DNA of 64,000 nucleotides from Trichocoleus sp. FACHB-46 (GTDB lineage: Bacteria > Cyanobacteriota > Cyanobacteriia > FACHB-46). The position numbers and the translations under genes are program-made. The notes under the pieces are model-generated. The model made no database searches. It saw nothing but the letters and a program-made list of their open reading frames with translations, and was not told where the DNA came from. This document shows, one piece after another, positions 37,101 to 45,544 of this stretch. Numbering within the stretch: position 1 is the first letter of the stretch; each line of letters opens with the position of its first letter. The DNA is taken from the NCBI RefSeq assembly GCF_014695385.1, contig NZ_JACJOD010000031.1, positions 372,001 through 436,000 of the forward strand, written 5' to 3'.

Positions 37101-38033
37101 ATGCCAAAGCTTTTTCCGTCGAGAGCGATTTTGCTGATTGTGTCGGGTGTCTTAACGCTGGCTAGTACAGGTTGCAGCGGCTCCTCGATCAAGCCTTCGG
37201 CGCAGAGTCTGTCTGCTCCCACGCCTACTTCGAGTCCTGCGCCAGTGGCTGAATTACCGATTGATCCCTCACCTGTAGTGATTGAAGAGCCTGCGTCTCC
37301 ACCTACTCCAGAACTGGACCCCTTTGAGTTTGCGCTCGATCGCGCTGCCAGTGCTGCTAGCATTGGAGCCTCCGCGCAATCCCAAGATGACTGGAAGTTA
37401 GTGGTGAGCCAGTGGCAAGAAGCGATCGCCTTCCTCAAACAGGTGCCAAATTCCAGCCCTTACCAATTGCTAGTTAAAGAAAAAATTAGCGAGTATCAAC
37501 AGCAACTCACGTACGCCAAGAAACAAGTCAGCAAGCCAGATGGGGCTACCGAGCCTCCGGCTGAGAGCGTGATTGCTTTAGCGCCTCCCCCGATCCCACA
37601 ACCCTTAGAGGCATCACGCTCCAATGTCGCCACCCGACCGGCTCAACCTGCACCTAGGCGCGAACGAGTTTTTGAGGCTCCCATCAAGCGCCGAGAAGGC
37701 GGTACTCCCGTCATTGATGTCACCTTTAACGGCAATCAAACCTTTGAGATGATTGTAGACACAGGCGCGAGCGGTACCTTGATTACGCAGCAAATGGCAG
37801 CTGCTATGGGTGTCAAACCCGTTACCAAAGCCTTGGTAGACACAGCCAGCCAAAAAGGAGTAGAAATTCCCGTCGGCTTTGTCGATTCGATTGAAGTAGA
37901 TGGGGCAGTCGCCAGCAATGTATCAGTTGCGATCGCGGGGCCTGACTTAGATACTGGATTGCTCGGTCACGATTTCTTTGGCAACTTTGATGTCACGATT
38001 CGGCGCGACGTGGTGGAATTTCGAGTCCGATAA
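37101..38033 (+). CDS. Retropepsin-like aspartic protease lipoprotein
   Basis: 310 residues, ATG start. A lipoprotein-like signal peptide (LLIVSGVLTLASTGCS, cysteine about 29) is followed by a Pro/Ser-rich segment, a helical region (about 75-140) with alternating Ala/Gln, and a C-terminal single-lobe aspartic protease domain. The catalytic motif is MIVDTGASGTLIT with the second block GLLGHDFFGNFDV. Single-lobe enzymes of clan AA act as homodimers. Periplasmic or outer-membrane location is inferred. The DUF4303 gene follows by 25 bp on the same strand and may be co-transcribed. Confidence 0.9.
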   Translation: MPKLFPSRAILLIVSGVLTLASTGCSGSSIKPSAQSLSAPTPTSSPAPVAELPIDPSPVVIEEPASPPTPELDPFEFALDRAASAASIGASAQSQDDWKLVVSQWQEAIAFLKQVPNSSPYQLLVKEKISEYQQQLTYAKKQVSKPDGATEPPAESVIALAPPPIPQPLEASRSNVATRPAQPAPRRERVFEAPIKRREGGTPVIDVTFNGNQTFEMIVDTGASGTLITQQMAAAMGVKPVTKALVDTASQKGVEIPVGFVDSIEVDGAVASNVSVAIAGPDLDTGLLGHDFFGNFDVTIRRDVVEFRVR

Positions 38034-38058
38034 CGCGATCCTACTGTACTGAGTTTGT

Positions 38059-38643
38059 ATGCAACTGAATTTCGATTACGCAAAGCTGAAAGAGGCTTTG
38101 ATTTCTGCCACAGCTGAAGCATTTGCCCAAACCAAAGCAGTTGCTGAAGCTGAGTCTCTCTATGTTTTCGGCCTCTACATTTGCCGGGAAGGCACTTTCA
38201 TTACACCCACTGCCAACACAGAAGCAGGGCTGACTCGGCTAGCCCAAGAGTATGCTCATAAGTACGGCAAGCCGAGCAACTTGTATCAACAAAGTTTACG
38301 CTGGTCGCCCTGGGACTGGACCTACCATGCTCAAGGCCAAGAATTTTATGCTGAGGTAGAAGACCTTCTAGAAAGTACTTGGTCTGAAGCAGATTGCCGA
38401 TACCTTCTAGAAGCTCAAAAGGTGTTTCAGGTTTGCCGTGAAGCTCTAGCACAGCTCGATCGCCAAGCCGTTTTCGACACCGGTAACGTGCGTGAAGCTC
38501 TTCTGCTCAATTTGTTCAAGAACGACCAAACTCAGGCACAACTCTTACAAGAAGCCCGCTACCTGAACAGCCCAAAAGCTTGCGATCGCTTCGCTGTGGA
38601 ATTACACCAAGGCCAAACTGTGTTTTTCCAAAAAGCTCGTTAG
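38059..38643 (+). CDS. DUF4303 protein
   Basis: 194 residues, ATG start. It is recognised as DUF4303 by its N-terminal helix plus SLYVFGLYICREG, the central RWSPWDWTYHAQG block and an acidic helix-rich end. The family is sometimes placed near toxin-immunity loci, but no toxin is adjacent here; the upstream gene is the aspartic protease lipoprotein, 25 bp away. The function is unknown. It converges with hisA, 6 bp between stops. Confidence 0.85.
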   Translation: MQLNFDYAKLKEALISATAEAFAQTKAVAEAESLYVFGLYICREGTFITPTANTEAGLTRLAQEYAHKYGKPSNLYQQSLRWSPWDWTYHAQGQEFYAEVEDLLESTWSEADCRYLLEAQKVFQVCREALAQLDRQAVFDTGNVREALLLNLFKNDQTQAQLLQEARYLNSPKACDRFAVELHQGQTVFFQKAR

Positions 38644-38649
38644 ACAAAA

Positions 38650-39423
38650 CTAGGCAAAAGCGGAAGTGCCGAAATCAGGAGGAACATCCTGCCAGCGACC
38701 TTGGCCCACGGCTCGCAGGGCTTCTTTCAGATCTACGTCTCCGGTGTAAATCGCTCGACCGACGATCGCCCCTGTCACCCCGGAGGGTTCTAGCCCCAGC
38801 AAACTCAGTAAATCGGTGACAGAGCTGACTCCACCCGACGCAATGACTGGGATGGCGATCGCATTGGCTAATTCTCGGAGTGCGTCTAGATTGGGGCCTT
38901 GCAGCGTGCCGTCGCGGTGAATATCGGTGTAGATAATTGCGGCTGCGCCGAGTTGGGCCATACGCTGCGCCAACTCTGTAGCTAACACTTCCGAGGTTTC
39001 CAGCCAACCTCGTGTGGCTACCTTGCCATTGCGGGCATCAATCCCCACCACAATCTGACTAGGAAATTCTTGGCAGAGCTGCGCTACTAGATCCGGCTGC
39101 TCCACGGCCACGGTGCCCAAAATAGCGCGTTGCACTCCTGTTGCTAGGAGATTAGCGACACTTTGGCGATCGCGCAAACCGCCCCCCACTTGAACTGGCA
39201 CATCCACCGCTCGCACAATTGCCTCAATCACTGGCAAATTCACCGGATGTCCAGCCTTGGCTCCATCTAAATCAACCAAGTGCAATCGAGGTGCGCCTTG
39301 TTCCGCCCACTGCCGCGCGACTGCCACCGGATTTTCATCAAACACTTGTGATTGGGCGTAGTCACCCTGGTACAACCGGACACAGCGACCTTCTAGCAGA
39401 TCAATAGCTGGAATCACATCCAT
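38650..39423 (-). CDS. hisA: ProFAR isomerase, histidine biosynthesis
   Basis: 257 residues, a TIM barrel of the usual length, ATG start. The first strand has the catalytic Asp in [10 protein letters not shown]; other conserved blocks are [31 protein letters not shown] and [11 protein letters not shown]. It converts ProFAR to PRFAR in the histidine pathway in the cytoplasm. It is a single gene here, not part of a his operon. Confidence 0.98.
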   Translation of the reverse strand: MDVIPAIDLLEGRCVRLYQGDYAQSQVFDENPVAVARQWAEQGAPRLHLVDLDGAKAGHPVNLPVIEAIVRAVDVPVQVGGGLRDRQSVANLLATGVQRAILGTVAVEQPDLVAQLCQEFPSQIVVGIDARNGKVATRGWLETSEVLATELAQRMAQLGAAAIIYTDIHRDGTLQGPNLDALRELANAIAIPVIASGGVSSVTDLLSLLGLEPSGVTGAIVGRAIYTGDVDLKEALRAVGQGRWQDVPPDFGTSAFA

Positions 39424-39607
39424 GACTTCACTATCCCTTAACCGTAAACACCAAACTTGCTACAACTCAGGTTTGCGATCGCGCTACCCAGTTCTCATTG
39501 AAGCAGGTTTGTTCTCATTCAGGAGCAAGGCCACAGACTCCAAGCCACGACCTGAGTTTCGATTTGCGGCTAAGAATCAAACAAGTGCTTCCAATACACC
39601 AACTTAC

Positions 39608-40954
39608 TCAGTTCATCTCACCCAACTCTTGTCCTGGCAGCGTCACTCTAAAAACGACTTGAGTTGCCTGACTTTCAACTTTAATCTGTCCTTTGAGCAG
39701 TTCTACCAGCTTCTCGACTAAAGCTAGACCCAAACCTGTGCCTCCCTGTTTCCAGGGGCCATGGCTGGGGACTCGATAGAACTTCTCAAAGATGTGAGCT
39801 AAGGCAGGCTCAGGAATTTCACAACCAGAGTTTTGAATCGTGAGTTCGATTTGATCTGACTTCTCAAATCTAGAAGCTAAAGCGATCGCCCTTGCGCTAA
39901 CGACGATCTCGCCTCCCATTGGAGTATATTTGCAAGCGTTATTTAGCAGTTCTGCCACAATGCGCTCTAAACCATTCTCCATTGAGAGCAAGGGTGGGAG
40001 ATCCGCCGGGATGTCTAGCTGCAAATTTTGTTGGCGTTCTTTAGCTCGTTCTTGAAAGGGCTCCAGGATGGAGGGGAGCCAGTCTTGTAGCCGCAAACTT
40101 TCTAACTCTACCGAGACAGCACCCGCTTCCAACCGCTGAAAGTCTAGTAGATCGTTGATGAGTTCGATTTCGCGATCGCACTCTTTGCTCAAGATTTGCA
40201 TGTAGCGATCGCGTTGCTCTGCATGTTTGGCCACCTTCAACATCTGAATTGCCATTTTGATGTTGGTCATGGGGGTGCGCAGTTCGTGAGAGACGGTGGA
40301 CAAAAAATCATCCTTGGTTCGGTTTGCCATTTCGGCCTCAGACCGAGCGGCTTGCTCTTGAGCCGCAGCGGCTTCGGCAATATAGCGAGCTTGAGAATTG
40401 CATAAAGCAGCAGCTGTAAAGTCTGCCAAGCTGGTCATGACTCGCACATCTTCGGCATCAAAGTGGCAGTGCTCATCATGGGAAACAATCCAAATCGTGC
40501 CTAAAGGTTGTCCCTGGGCTAGCAGCGGAATCACCAATCCTTCAACAATGGTCGGTTTAGCTTGCTGAAAGTAGGTGAAATATTGTTCAGGATAGGAATA
40601 TAGCTGGGGCGCACCTCGATCTATGCAAGTGCCGCAAGGGCTAAAGTGACAAGGAGTTGATCCTTGCTCGTAAGCCGCTAAGCCTCCTGCCAAACATGTC
40701 CAACGAAAAATAACTTCACCAGTCTCGGTGGTCTCCAGCAAACTCACCCCTGCTGTTCCGGCGTGGCAAAGCTTCAGAGCCATTTGAACTAGTTGTCTCA
40801 GCATAGTGGCAGGCTGGTCCACCATTTGTCTGGCTAAGCTGTGGAGAGCCGCATTCTCTGCCTGAAAGTTTGGCAATCTGGAGACTGGCCCCAACAACCT
40901 GTGCGTGATCAGAATATCTTCTAAGACAATTTGCTTCGAGGACAAGGAAGTCAT
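39608..40954 (-). CDS. GAF-domain sensor histidine kinase
   Basis: 448 residues, ATG start, no membrane segment. A GAF domain occupies about 50-195 and carries several cysteines (CHFSPCGTC). A short coiled coil follows, then the HisKA box FLSTVSHELRTPM (phospho-acceptor His about 223) and the HATPase domain with N box ELLNNACKYTP and G2 box GTGLGLALVEKL. It is a soluble sensor that would phosphorylate an unlinked response regulator. The cysteine cluster in the GAF domain could hold a cofactor or a bilin; the bilin idea is speculative. Confidence 0.93.
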   Translation of the reverse strand: MTSLSSKQIVLEDILITHRLLGPVSRLPNFQAENAALHSLARQMVDQPATMLRQLVQMALKLCHAGTAGVSLLETTETGEVIFRWTCLAGGLAAYEQGSTPCHFSPCGTCIDRGAPQLYSYPEQYFTYFQQAKPTIVEGLVIPLLAQGQPLGTIWIVSHDEHCHFDAEDVRVMTSLADFTAAALCNSQARYIAEAAAAQEQAARSEAEMANRTKDDFLSTVSHELRTPMTNIKMAIQMLKVAKHAEQRDRYMQILSKECDREIELINDLLDFQRLEAGAVSVELESLRLQDWLPSILEPFQERAKERQQNLQLDIPADLPPLLSMENGLERIVAELLNNACKYTPMGGEIVVSARAIALASRFEKSDQIELTIQNSGCEIPEPALAHIFEKFYRVPSHGPWKQGGTGLGLALVEKLVELLKGQIKVESQATQVVFRVTLPGQELGEMN

Positions 40955-41084
40955 AACGCACTGAATTGAAAGGGCAAAGAGATTTTGAGGTGAGGTTCCC
41001 CTTCAACTTCAGTTTGCCCTACCGATAGAGTGGCCCAACCTAATTGATAAATGTCTTATCTTTCTCGGCTGGCTTTCGTAGCCT

Positions 41085-42782
41085 TTACGCAGATGGAGCA
41101 AGTTCTCCTAGAATTTTGAACTTGATGTGATTAATGGACAAATCTCCGAGAGAAACGCCCAAAGATTCGCCTATGGGTGCTCCTTGAACTCTGACGTTTT
41201 CAAACGAAACACCTTTCGCCATTTCAGCGTGGTACCAAGCCAAGCCCATAAAGAAACGAGTTGGGTAGGGGCCGCGATCGACTACATCATCTGGGTTGGA
41301 TTCCATTGGTAGCCAACCAAATCCTGGGATGTAGAACTCAATCCAAACGTGATTGAAATCAGGTTCTAAAGGGACAAATTGGCGCTCAGCATAAGGTGGG
41401 CACTTGTAGCGACCCACAGTGCGGCAGGCAATTCCATTCAGGCGAGCCAACGCTAAAATTAAGCCCACATATTCCCCACAGGAACCAATGCCCCGCTCTA
41501 GCACAACATCGGGAGTGTCGATATGCGGTTTGATGCCATAGGACAGGCGATCGTAAACATAATTACGAATCTTCAAAACTCGGCGCAACAGATTGGTTTC
41601 TGTGCCGACTGCGGCTTGAGCAGCCCAACGAATGGGAGCTTTATCCATTGCCAACTCATCATCATCCACTAAGTAGCGAGCCTGAAACTCCGGCGATAAC
41701 GCTGGAACATTCTCTACTTCACGCGGAGCAAGCTGATACTTAATACTCCACACTTCTAAAAGCGCCTTCCAGCCCAATAATCGCCGCTCCCCAGGCTTCA
41801 ACGCAGCAAACTTAAATACTGCGACTCGTTGCCCATCGTGCAGTTCTTCTGTAAACGGCACCCCAATCGGTTCCACCTGCCTCACCTTTTGCCGATTAGT
41901 TTCCGCAGGCAGCGCAATCCGCCACTCCACGTTTTCTAAATGCACTTCCTCTAGCGGTTGCAGTTCCTCCACATAGGACATTTCAATTAAGTAGCCGTTG
42001 GAGAGGGCATAGCGCTTGTCTTCGTAATAGTGAAAGTGCAAGGGATGGATGAACGTGCGATCGCGAATGGCGAGTTCATGGGACGGGTCAGCATTGGGGT
42101 TGTCGCGGATATAAGGTTCTTCTCCCGCATAAGCGACATAAAGAATATCTTGGCCATTGGCAGGATGACGGTGAAAAGCCAAACCTGTGGGTTGATCGAA
42201 GGGGGTTAGGACACTGAAGCGAATCTCCCCAGTGCCGCGATCGAGACAGTAAACAGTTTGCTCAATGCGATCGCTGACCCAGAGTTCTTCGTCCCGCACC
42301 GTCAGGTGTTCGCTACCGACCCCCGGCGTAGGAAATCGGGTAATTTGCCGAGCCGTAGCCGCCTCAAAAATCACGATGTAACCGAGTTTTTGAGAACTCA
42401 CATAAACAGTGGATTGCCAAACTGCCACGCCATCAATCTGGTACGGCAAAGTGACAAAGTGTTGCGGTGTCAGATCGCTCAGGGTGCAATAGTAAACGCT
42501 ACTGCCTCGTGTAAACCAAAGTTTGTCCCCTTGAACCGCTAAACCCGTCGCATCTAAAAAGTCTGCCGTGTGATGTGCGTTTAGAATCTGCGTGTCGCCA
42601 TTGGTCACAGTGACTTGGAGCAGATATCCCCGGACTGTATCCACTGCCAGCAAAGTGTCTTCCCAAAAACTTAACCCCTGGAGGGCATAAGTGCCAAAGG
42701 GACGAATGGTACTTAACCAAGGGTCGAGTGGTCCAATTACAGCAGTCAATGGTTGGAGAGAAGGGGGCGGTTCAAGCGGCAT
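41085..42782 (-). CDS. Transglutaminase-domain protein with N-terminal beta-propeller region
   Basis: 565 residues from the ATG at 42782; the frame is open to 42932, which would overlap the promoter of the divergent kinase gene. The N-terminal half (about 10-290) looks like a propeller with repeated strands (FWEDTLLAVDTVRGYLLQV; DILYVAYAGEEP). The C-terminal half is a transglutaminase-like cysteine-protease fold with catalytic Cys in GIGSCGEYVGL, His in FNHVWIEFY and Asp in MESNPDD. No signal peptide is obvious. Such proteins may cleave or cross-link peptides; the substrate is unknown. Confidence 0.85.
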   Translation of the reverse strand: MPLEPPPSLQPLTAVIGPLDPWLSTIRPFGTYALQGLSFWEDTLLAVDTVRGYLLQVTVTNGDTQILNAHHTADFLDATGLAVQGDKLWFTRGSSVYYCTLSDLTPQHFVTLPYQIDGVAVWQSTVYVSSQKLGYIVIFEAATARQITRFPTPGVGSEHLTVRDEELWVSDRIEQTVYCLDRGTGEIRFSVLTPFDQPTGLAFHRHPANGQDILYVAYAGEEPYIRDNPNADPSHELAIRDRTFIHPLHFHYYEDKRYALSNGYLIEMSYVEELQPLEEVHLENVEWRIALPAETNRQKVRQVEPIGVPFTEELHDGQRVAVFKFAALKPGERRLLGWKALLEVWSIKYQLAPREVENVPALSPEFQARYLVDDDELAMDKAPIRWAAQAAVGTETNLLRRVLKIRNYVYDRLSYGIKPHIDTPDVVLERGIGSCGEYVGLILALARLNGIACRTVGRYKCPPYAERQFVPLEPDFNHVWIEFYIPGFGWLPMESNPDDVVDRGPYPTRFFMGLAWYHAEMAKGVSFENVRVQGAPIGESLGVSLGDLSINHIKFKILGELAPSA

Positions 42783-42949
42783 AGTTGCAGGTTTTCCAGC
42801 AATGGCCTCCTCATAATAAACAAAAGCCCTCCGGGCTGATCGTATCCCAGCCATACTCTCTGGACGGAATTTTGATCTCGTACTCCAGATACTTGTGTCC
42901 CGGTGGCCCACCAGCGGAGCATTTATCTTCAAGGTATGGTTGGCAATTT

Positions 42950-43840
42950 ATGAATCAACGCGCACTATTACTAGTCAATCGGCAGGCTCGGCGGGGCCAG
43001 GAGGCCCTCACTCAAGCGATCGCTCACTTGCAAGGTTGGGGGCTAGATTTACTAGAAGAATCAACTGCTGATCCTCAGCAGCTACCTGATTTGATTCGTA
43101 GCTACCGCGATCGCGTCGATTTAGTCATTGTAGGTGGCGGGGACGGCACCATGAATGCCGTCACTGAAGGCTTGGTTGACACTCAGTTACCGCTTGGGAT
43201 TTTGCCATTAGGCACGGCTAATGACCTAGCTCGGACACTCTGCATCCCCACAGACTTAGCTCAGGCGTGCCAAATTATTGCCGAAGGTCGGGTGCAACGG
43301 ATTGATCTAGGTTGGGTGAATGGCAAATATTTTTTCAATGTTGCCAGCCTTGGCCTTAGCGTCCAAATCACTCAGCAGATGACTAAAGAAGTAAAGCGTC
43401 GTTGGGGTGTGTTCGCTTACTTAACGACTGCCCTTCGGGTCGTAAGACAATCTCAACCCTTTAGGGCCGAAATCCGCTGTCGGGGAGAATCTATCCCAGT
43501 GAAAACGGTACAAATTGCCGTGGGAAATGGTCGCTATTACGGTGGGGGCATGACTGTGGTGGAAGATGCCGCGATCGATGATAATCGGCTCGATTTGTAT
43601 AGCTTAGAGATTCAAAATTGGTGGCAGATTATTCCTCTATTACCCGCCATGCGAGGCGGGCAGCACATTAAGTCGTCTAAGGTCCGGGCATTAGCTGGAA
43701 AAGAATTTGAAGTGCATACTCGCAGACCCCGTCCGATTAATACCGATGGTGAAATTACTACTTACACGCCAGCTACTTTTCGAGTCGTTCCCAAGGCGCT
43801 ATCAGTTTTGGTTCCCAACTCCCCGACTCCGACAAGTTAA
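42950..43840 (+). CDS. Diacylglycerol kinase-family lipid kinase (copy 2)
   Basis: 296 residues from the ATG at 42950; the frame opens 165 bp earlier but with no family-like sequence. Signature VIVGGGDGTMNAVTEGL, then PLGILPLGTANDLARTL. It belongs to the same lipid kinase group as the gene at 35896-36861, on the other strand, and shares IPTDLAQACQ with it. Its 3' end overlaps the 3' end of the convergent EAL gene by 68 bp. Confidence 0.93.
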   Translation: MNQRALLLVNRQARRGQEALTQAIAHLQGWGLDLLEESTADPQQLPDLIRSYRDRVDLVIVGGGDGTMNAVTEGLVDTQLPLGILPLGTANDLARTLCIPTDLAQACQIIAEGRVQRIDLGWVNGKYFFNVASLGLSVQITQQMTKEVKRRWGVFAYLTTALRVVRQSQPFRAEIRCRGESIPVKTVQIAVGNGRYYGGGMTVVEDAAIDDNRLDLYSLEIQNWWQIIPLLPAMRGGQHIKSSKVRALAGKEFEVHTRRPRPINTDGEITTYTPATFRVVPKALSVLVPNSPTPTS

Positions 43841-44963
43841 ACCAGGAACGCGATTCTGTAGTTTGAGCGGCTGGGGGATCGCCGGAGAGCAATTCTGGCA
43901 GATCAAGCGCTGACCAGTTGAGGGGTTGCTCTTGCAAGGTGAGTTCTGGCATGCCTAAGCCATAGCCTTGACCAAAATCGACTCCTAGTTCCCGACAAAA
44001 TTCTATATCTGCGATATCTTCTAGACCTTCGGCTAAAACTAAAATTCCCAGTTCGTGGGCTGAGTGGAGAAAGCTCTTGATTAGCACTTGCTGGAGGGCA
44101 TGTTGGCTACAGCCATGCACCAGTTGGCGGTCGAGCTTAATTAAGTCCGGATAAAAGCCCGTAAAGTAGTGGTCAAACGAAACATTACCGCACAGATCAT
44201 CCACGGCAATGCCAAATCCTTGCTCACGAATCCAAGGAACGAGTTCGCTCAACTCTGGGCAGTCCAGTAGAGCTTCTACTTCCGTCAATTCAAACACGAT
44301 TTGCTGAGGTCGTAACCCTAAGTCAAAAACTTGTTGAAAGTTCTGCGCTAAGGCTTGGGGATTTTGAATAATAGCGTTCGGTAAAACGTTAATAAAAAAG
44401 GTTTGTTCAGTATTGAAGTTGGCGATCGCTTCTAAACAAGTTTTACGCGCAAGTTCATCAAACTCATGCACACATCGACTAGAGAGCGCAGCATCTACCA
44501 ACTGCTTACCACTAAAAGCCGCTCCATTTTTACCAGTCGCTCTCGCTAAACACTCGTGCGCAATCACATTTCCAGAAGACAAGTTAAAAACAGGTTGATA
44601 TTTGAAAAATAAAGTTTGATTAATTAGAACTTCAAAAAACCAACTGTATTTAATCGATGCCGTCAATGCACTGAGGGGTTGAGCATGGAGAAATTCAATC
44701 AGTAATCCTTCTGAGTTCAAGGGCGATCGCGTAAAGAAACAACGAGAAAGCAGTTGGCTCTCATCGGATACAGTCTGGCCAATTTGCAAGCAAACTTCGA
44801 TCAACTGTTGATCGGTAACGGCCAAATAAAGCAGTTGAGGAATATTAGGAAGATTTTGAAACCCTAAGCCATGCAGGCACTGCTTCACCTCTGGGTTATG
44901 AGGTTGAATAATCAGCTTAAAGGAATTGGAGAGCACCGAGGTATCAATAGGGGACACAAACAA
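43773..44963 (-). CDS. EAL-domain protein, probably degenerate
   Basis: 396 residues starting at TTG (44963), with AAAAAGG shortly upstream; a GTG two codons later is an alternative. The N-terminal 130 residues are not assigned. The EAL domain (about 130-370) is recognisable, but key positions differ from active enzymes: ECLARA replaces EALxR, VDDLCGN replaces DDFGTG, and the end reads GQGYGLGMPE. The conserved FELTE and KLDRQLV remain. It may bind cyclic di-GMP or act as a protein partner rather than hydrolyse it. The stop lies inside the convergent kinase gene. Confidence 0.88.
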   Translation of the reverse strand: MFVSPIDTSVLSNSFKLIIQPHNPEVKQCLHGLGFQNLPNIPQLLYLAVTDQQLIEVCLQIGQTVSDESQLLSRCFFTRSPLNSEGLLIEFLHAQPLSALTASIKYSWFFEVLINQTLFFKYQPVFNLSSGNVIAHECLARATGKNGAAFSGKQLVDAALSSRCVHEFDELARKTCLEAIANFNTEQTFFINVLPNAIIQNPQALAQNFQQVFDLGLRPQQIVFELTEVEALLDCPELSELVPWIREQGFGIAVDDLCGNVSFDHYFTGFYPDLIKLDRQLVHGCSQHALQQVLIKSFLHSAHELGILVLAEGLEDIADIEFCRELGVDFGQGYGLGMPELTLQEQPLNWSALDLPELLSGDPPAAQTTESRSWFNLSESGSWEPKLIAPWERLEK

Positions 44964-45544
44964 GGAACCTTTTTCTATCGCTGCTTAAATTTTAAGTAAA
45001 GGCGTTTCATTAAGGAATGATGAAGTAGCTGAATAATATCCCGCAAAATGCTGAGTCTGCCTTTGCAATCAAGACAAATTTATTACTTAACGTATCAGCT
45101 CATGTCTTACTGCTCAGCTAATTAATTGAATGCCCTGTTACTTTAAAACTTAAACGGAAATTATCTTTCCTGGCTTTAGAGCTTAGTAATTATTTACTGA
45201 CAATTTATTCAATTCCTGTATTTTTCTATACTCTTTTTATACTTATGTTTTCCCAATGTTAGGGCTAGATGCTTTTAGACAAGGATTGGGCTGAGGATTA
45301 AAATTATTAAATTGGTATTAAAAGATTTACTTATCAAAAATTTGAATGTTGGGACGAGCCGAGTTACTCCAAGCTCAACCAATTCCCGATCGCTCAGGGT
45401 TTCGTGGCAAACACAGAGCTAGAACTGGAACGGGCTCAAAGTCGCTCAGATTGCGGTTACAACAGCCTAGGAGCAGATGGAAACCAAATTTAAGCACTAT
45501 GATTAAGTGCTGTAGGCGTTGTTTTATTTCCCGTGACTCTATCC
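44964..45544. other. AT-rich gene-free spacer upstream of the P-type ATPase
   Basis: About 580 bp between the starts of two divergent genes. It is strongly AT-rich from 45000 to 45340 and has no HIP1 octamer. It should hold promoters for both genes. No known RNA, riboswitch or regulator site was recognised, and its base composition differs from the flanks. Confidence 0.55.
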
